Assembly: GCF_000426725.1 (NCBI RefSeq)
Contig: NZ_KE384562.1
Span: 34,895 to 98,894, forward strand
Source: Sporocytophaga myxococcoides DSM 11118
GTDB lineage: Bacteria; Bacteroidota; Bacteroidia; Cytophagales; Cytophagaceae
Direction of reading: 5' to 3'
Length of the DNA: 64,000 nucleotides
Shown here: in pieces, positions 62,101 through 64,000 of the stretch
How positions within the stretch are numbered: position 1 is the stretch's first letter
How the letters are laid out: every line of letters starts with the position of its first letter
Position numbers and translations under genes: made by a program
Notes under the pieces: generated by a model
Databases searched by the model: none
Seen by the model: the letters and a program-made list of their open reading frames with translations, nothing else
Told to the model about the DNA's origin: nothing

Positions 62101-64000
62101 CACCAGTAAGATCTTGTGTATTCGCTCCATTTGACCATTCAAAATTTGAATATGGAGCTACTCCTCCGGATATTGACAATGCAATTGCACCATCATTACC
62201 TCCATAGCATTTTACATCAGTGATTGTTGGTATTATGGATATAGTTACTGAATGGTTAACCGTAAAGTCAAAGTTTCCTGAGCAACCTTTGCTATCAATT
62301 ATTTTGACTGAGTAAGTCGCAGCTTTAAGACCTGTGCGGTCCTGAGTAGTAGGACCATCTTTCCATTCGAAGCTATATGGAGCTGTTCCTCCATTGATAA
62401 CAAGGCTGATACTTCCATCATTTCCTGTGCAGGACTCATCTGTAATTGTTGAGCCTGCTGAAATAGGAGCCGGGTCATTTACGACTATTGTAAATGTTTC
62501 GGTACAAGAAGAATTGTCCAGAATTGTTAACACATATGTTCCTGCGCTAATGTCAGTTATATCTTTAGTCATCTGTCCTGAATCCCAGGAATAGGCAACG
62601 TAAGGTACTTTTCCTCCCGAAACTGAAGTAACCTCGATTGCTCCGTCATTGCCTCCAATACAGGTTGGTTCTGTTATATTGGTGGTAATAGTCATCGGAA
62701 CCGGAGGGTTAATGATGAAATCAATTGTATCAGAACAACCGTTAGCGTCGGAAATAATGACATTATAGTTTCCAGACCCAAGGTTACTTACATTTTGAGT
62801 TGTAGCTCCATTTGACCATTTATAAGAGTATGGCGCAGTTCCACCAGTCACAGAATTTATATTGATCTTTCCATTGTTCAAGCCTGTACAAGTTTCATCT
62901 ATAGTCTTGCTGTCAATTACAAATGGAATAGGCTGACCTAAATTAAAGGTAGAATCAATTGAACATCCGTTAATATCAGTAATTGTTAATTTATAGCTTC
63001 CTTTGTTTAAGCTGCTTAAGTTCTGTGTAGTAGCTCCATTTGACCAGTTAAATAAATAAGGAGCAACTCCGCCTGAAACAGAATTGATGTTGATAGCTCC
63101 AGTAGGTGCACCATTGCAAGCAGGTTCTGTGATGGAAGCTGTCGAGGCAATCGTATCAGGCTGTGTAATGGTATATACAGGGGAAGTGAAAGAACAACCT
63201 TTTGCATCTTCAAATGTAACACTATAATCGCCAGCTTTGACTCCATTTAGATTCTGAGTAATTGCTCCGTTTGACCATAAGAAGTTTGAGTATGGAGCTA
63301 TTCCGCCGCTAATGGCAAGGTTAATGGCACCATCGTTTCCGCCATAACATTTTACATCTGTAACAGCCGGTACAATTGAAATTGGAAGTGCATTGTCAAT
63401 AATGTAGGAATCAGATTTTTTACATCCATTATTGTCGGTAATAGTTATTGTATAGTTTCCATTTGGCAAACCTGAAATATCCTGGGTCGTTGCTCCATTG
63501 GACCAATTAAATAAGTATGGGGATGCTCCTCCTGAAACTATAATGCTGATGGCTCCATCTCCGCCTTTGCAAGAACTTCCTGAAATTGTTGCAGCAATTG
63601 CAATAGGGGCAGGTTCAGTTATCGTGAAATAGTAAGTTGCAGGACATCCATTTATGTCTTTAACACTTAGTGTATAATTTCCTGGAGATAATGCTGAAAT
63701 ACTTTGTGTAGTCGCCAAATTAGACCAATTGAAAGTATATGGAGCTGTACCACCAGAAATAGAGTTAACAGTAATAGCACCATTATTGTCCCCGTTACAT
63801 TTAATCTGAGTGACAGTGGTATCAATATTGAAAGCAACGGGTTGTCCCAGAGTAAATTTGAATGTTCTAGTACATGAACTTGCATCTGTAACATCAACTG
63901 AATAGTTGCCTGGAGCCAGCCCAGTTACATTCTGAGTGGTAGCACCTGTAGACCAGTTGAAAGAATAAGGCGCAACACCACCAGTAACAGTTGTAAGGTT
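59141..64000 (-). CDS. Giant SprB-repeat surface protein with type IX secretion C-terminal domain (truncated by window edge)
   Basis: The frame is open without a stop to the right edge, so at least 1,619 residues are seen and the N-terminus is outside; the TTG near 63718 is not a true start. About 19 tandem SprB-like units of 74-77 residues carry the pattern GG-x-x-P-Y ... W-x-x-G-x-x-T-x-x-(L/I) ... G-x-Y-x-(V/L)-x-(I/V)-x-D-x-x-x-C. The first 13 are regular and the last six drift. The C-terminal 85 residues (PNMFTPNGDGKNDRFEI ... WDGSEQPDGVYFYDLLL) form the gliding-motility type B sorting domain, secreted by the type IX system. Related SprB proteins are mobile adhesins for gliding; this may serve gliding or attachment to polymers (inference). 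Confidence 0.92.
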   Translation of the reverse strand, partial: NLTTVTGGVAPYSFNWSTGATTQNVTGLAPGNYSVDVTDASSCTRTFKFTLGQPVAFNIDTTVTQIKCNGDNNGAITVNSISGGTAPYTFNWSNLATTQSISALSPGNYTLSVKDINGCPATYYFTITEPAPIAIAATISGSSCKGGDGAISIIVSGGASPYLFNWSNGATTQDISGLPNGNYTITITDNNGCKKSDSYIIDNALPISIVPAVTDVKCYGGNDGAINLAISGGIAPYSNFLWSNGAITQNLNGVKAGDYSVTFEDAKGCSFTSPVYTITQPDTIASTASITEPACNGAPTGAININSVSGGVAPYLFNWSNGATTQNLSSLNKGSYKLTITDINGCSIDSTFNLGQPIPFVIDSKTIDETCTGLNNGKININSVTGGTAPYSYKWSNGATTQNVSNLGSGNYNVIISDANGCSDTIDFIINPPVPMTITTNITEPTCIGGNDGAIEVTSVSGGKVPYVAYSWDSGQMTKDITDISAGTYVLTILDNSSCTETFTIVVNDPAPISAGSTITDESCTGNDGSISLVINGGTAPYSFEWKDGPTTQDRTGLKAATYSVKIIDSKGCSGNFDFTVNHSVTISIIPTITDVKCYGGNDGAIALSISGGVAPYSNFEWSNGANTQDLTGVKAGTYSVKFNDDKGCNYQSQDFIVNQPAPLAITADISEPVCKGSTNGTITITSVTGGTAPYTYLWPENVTTQGISNLGKGTYKLTVTDANGCKLDSNFVIGEPDGFTYDTVKTNITCFGLNNGSINVNVTSGGTSPYSYQWNSGEITNNILNLGKGVHSVKISDAGGCSETISFTINEPAPLHATSIVTNVPCYKGNNGSIEMTPTGGTPAYSYFWNTGDTDAKLSNLKAGTYDVKITDQNSCRKDTTFIITQPDTLIVDHASAVKDVSCNGKSDGQIELHLNISGGTAPYSNYAWTPGTLTGPNNYDLPAGVYIVNFKDAKNCLYKDQFEIKEPLPMQVNPIVNPNPICKSKTVTITIPEVYSAYSFDGGKSYQTSNKFSKPIYSDTLIKVVVLDYLSTCESKVDSVNVSLKKLIADNLSKDVSCFGKADGIISLSNITGGAGGYWFALDEFSTPQQDSTFTGLNKGIYTLSIFDNTGCLYDYPVEIKEPQKLVLGIDTIITIKPCANSNNGEIHLEVSGGNGGFKYSLNNGTLITNPIFSSLSQNDYFVKVIDKNGCADSLTAKVTAPDTINISNIVADIMGVNCFGDDNGSIKLSNITGGIQPYIFTLNGTKNNTGEFDNLSGGKSTLVISNKDDQCPVSYPFEIPEPEQLRIIMTDIKQITCSNEGSVTINGVGGSTPYLYAIDDNPSDVNNVFSNLTINKYHFKLTDAKNCLAEDDTTLVRIGPMPYIRTKDVPCFNEKKGEILIDSLQGGIPIFTYYLNTIDKSTNNVITDLGAGIYSMGIKDGNCDVPFIIGGYYLFNGTDYDTIYNSNIIINEPEPITAETFVIKSSREINSGTIYVYDIQGGTPFYLISNDDLVYSTYVLADSTLNSYSNLAPGEYKIYIKDGNGCKVEKEVVVGSGFYIPNMFTPNGDGKNDRFEILSIPYGSKFYVHNRWGSRVFASDNYDNSWDGSEQPDGVYFYDLLLPNGKAYKGWIEIIR
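61292..63571 (-). repeat. Five-unit higher-order repeat in the SprB-like gene (period 1,140 nt)
   Basis: Unit-start Cys codons fall at 63571, 63349, 63118, 62890, 62662, 62431, 62209, 61978, 61750, 61522 and 61291, so the unit spacing pattern 74, 77, 76, 76, 77 residues recurs exactly. Two full copies of 380 residues are in register (62432-63571 and 61292-62431). An example is DVKCYGGNDGAI, coded at both ends of one period. The array is coding, not a CRISPR. Confidence 0.85.

Noticed and set aside
63716..63718. A start codon for the SprB-like gene at 63718
   Set aside because: The codon is an internal TTG inside a repeat unit, and the frame continues open to base 64000 with the same repeat pattern.
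59141..64000. Regularly spaced repeats that could look like a CRISPR or satellite array
   Set aside because: The spacing of about 228 nt, the open reading frame through the window edge and the SprB-type amino-acid motifs show that it is coding.

Overview
The window looks like a chromosomal segment from a gliding, polysaccharide-degrading member of the Bacteroidota, most likely a Cytophaga/Sporocytophaga-like lineage (inferred). The grounds are AT-rich DNA; a giant SprB-repeat surface protein with a type IX secretion C-terminal domain; two family 9 glycoside hydrolases; a TonB-dependent receptor with a carboxypeptidase-like N-domain; TAnnTTTG -7 elements; weak Shine-Dalgarno sites; and many Bacteroidota-type unknown families (DUF4136, DUF4239, DUF5060, DUF5995). 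No phage, insertion sequence, rRNA or CRISPR array was seen. There is one tRNA, Arg-CCG.

Layout. 0-2.6 kb: a truncated secreted DUF5060 protein, an outer-membrane barrel and a DUF4136 protein. 2.6-12.3 kb: a glutamate/glutamine acid-resistance island holding gadB, gadC, two membrane-anchored glutaminases, a membrane-anchored amidohydrolase and a DcaP-like porin, with DUF2721 and DUF4239 membrane proteins on the opposite strand. 12.5-15.5 kb: a His-rich membrane-anchored protein and a TonB receptor, probably for metal uptake. 15.6-25 kb: an ASCH-like protein, a TRIC channel, an ectoine-type aspartokinase, a Rieske-fold lipoprotein without the cluster His ligands, a small envelope cluster, an SDR-GH3 pair and a hexitol-phosphatase-like HAD enzyme. 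26.8-31.2 kb: two GH9 enzymes. 31.5-40.4 kb: an amine oxidase, a GNAT-CYTH fusion, and a TetR-controlled TolC/adaptor/RND efflux operon with a clear operator. 40.4-48.9 kb: mostly small unknowns, GrpB, a GbsR-DCC-TIGR01777 cluster whose last gene carries a frameshift, a ceramidase-like protein, a TIGR02117 protein and an NmrA-like oxidoreductase. 49-59 kb: housekeeping genes (tRNA, sucC, lolD-like, recQ, D-2-hydroxyacid dehydrogenase, pgk, ferredoxin, acyl-CoA reductase) and two tandem ECF sigma factors. 59.1-64 kb: the giant SprB-repeat protein, running off the right edge.

The strongest system-level signal is the acid-resistance island. The porin could admit amino acids, the membrane-anchored glutaminases could release ammonia and glutamate outside the cytoplasmic membrane, GadC could import glutamate in exchange for GABA, and GadB could decarboxylate it. 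GadB keeps the penultimate His used for pH autoinhibition, while GadC lacks the long C-terminal plug of the E. coli protein. The second strong signal is an exact 1,140-nt (380-residue, five-unit) higher-order repeat inside the SprB-type protein.
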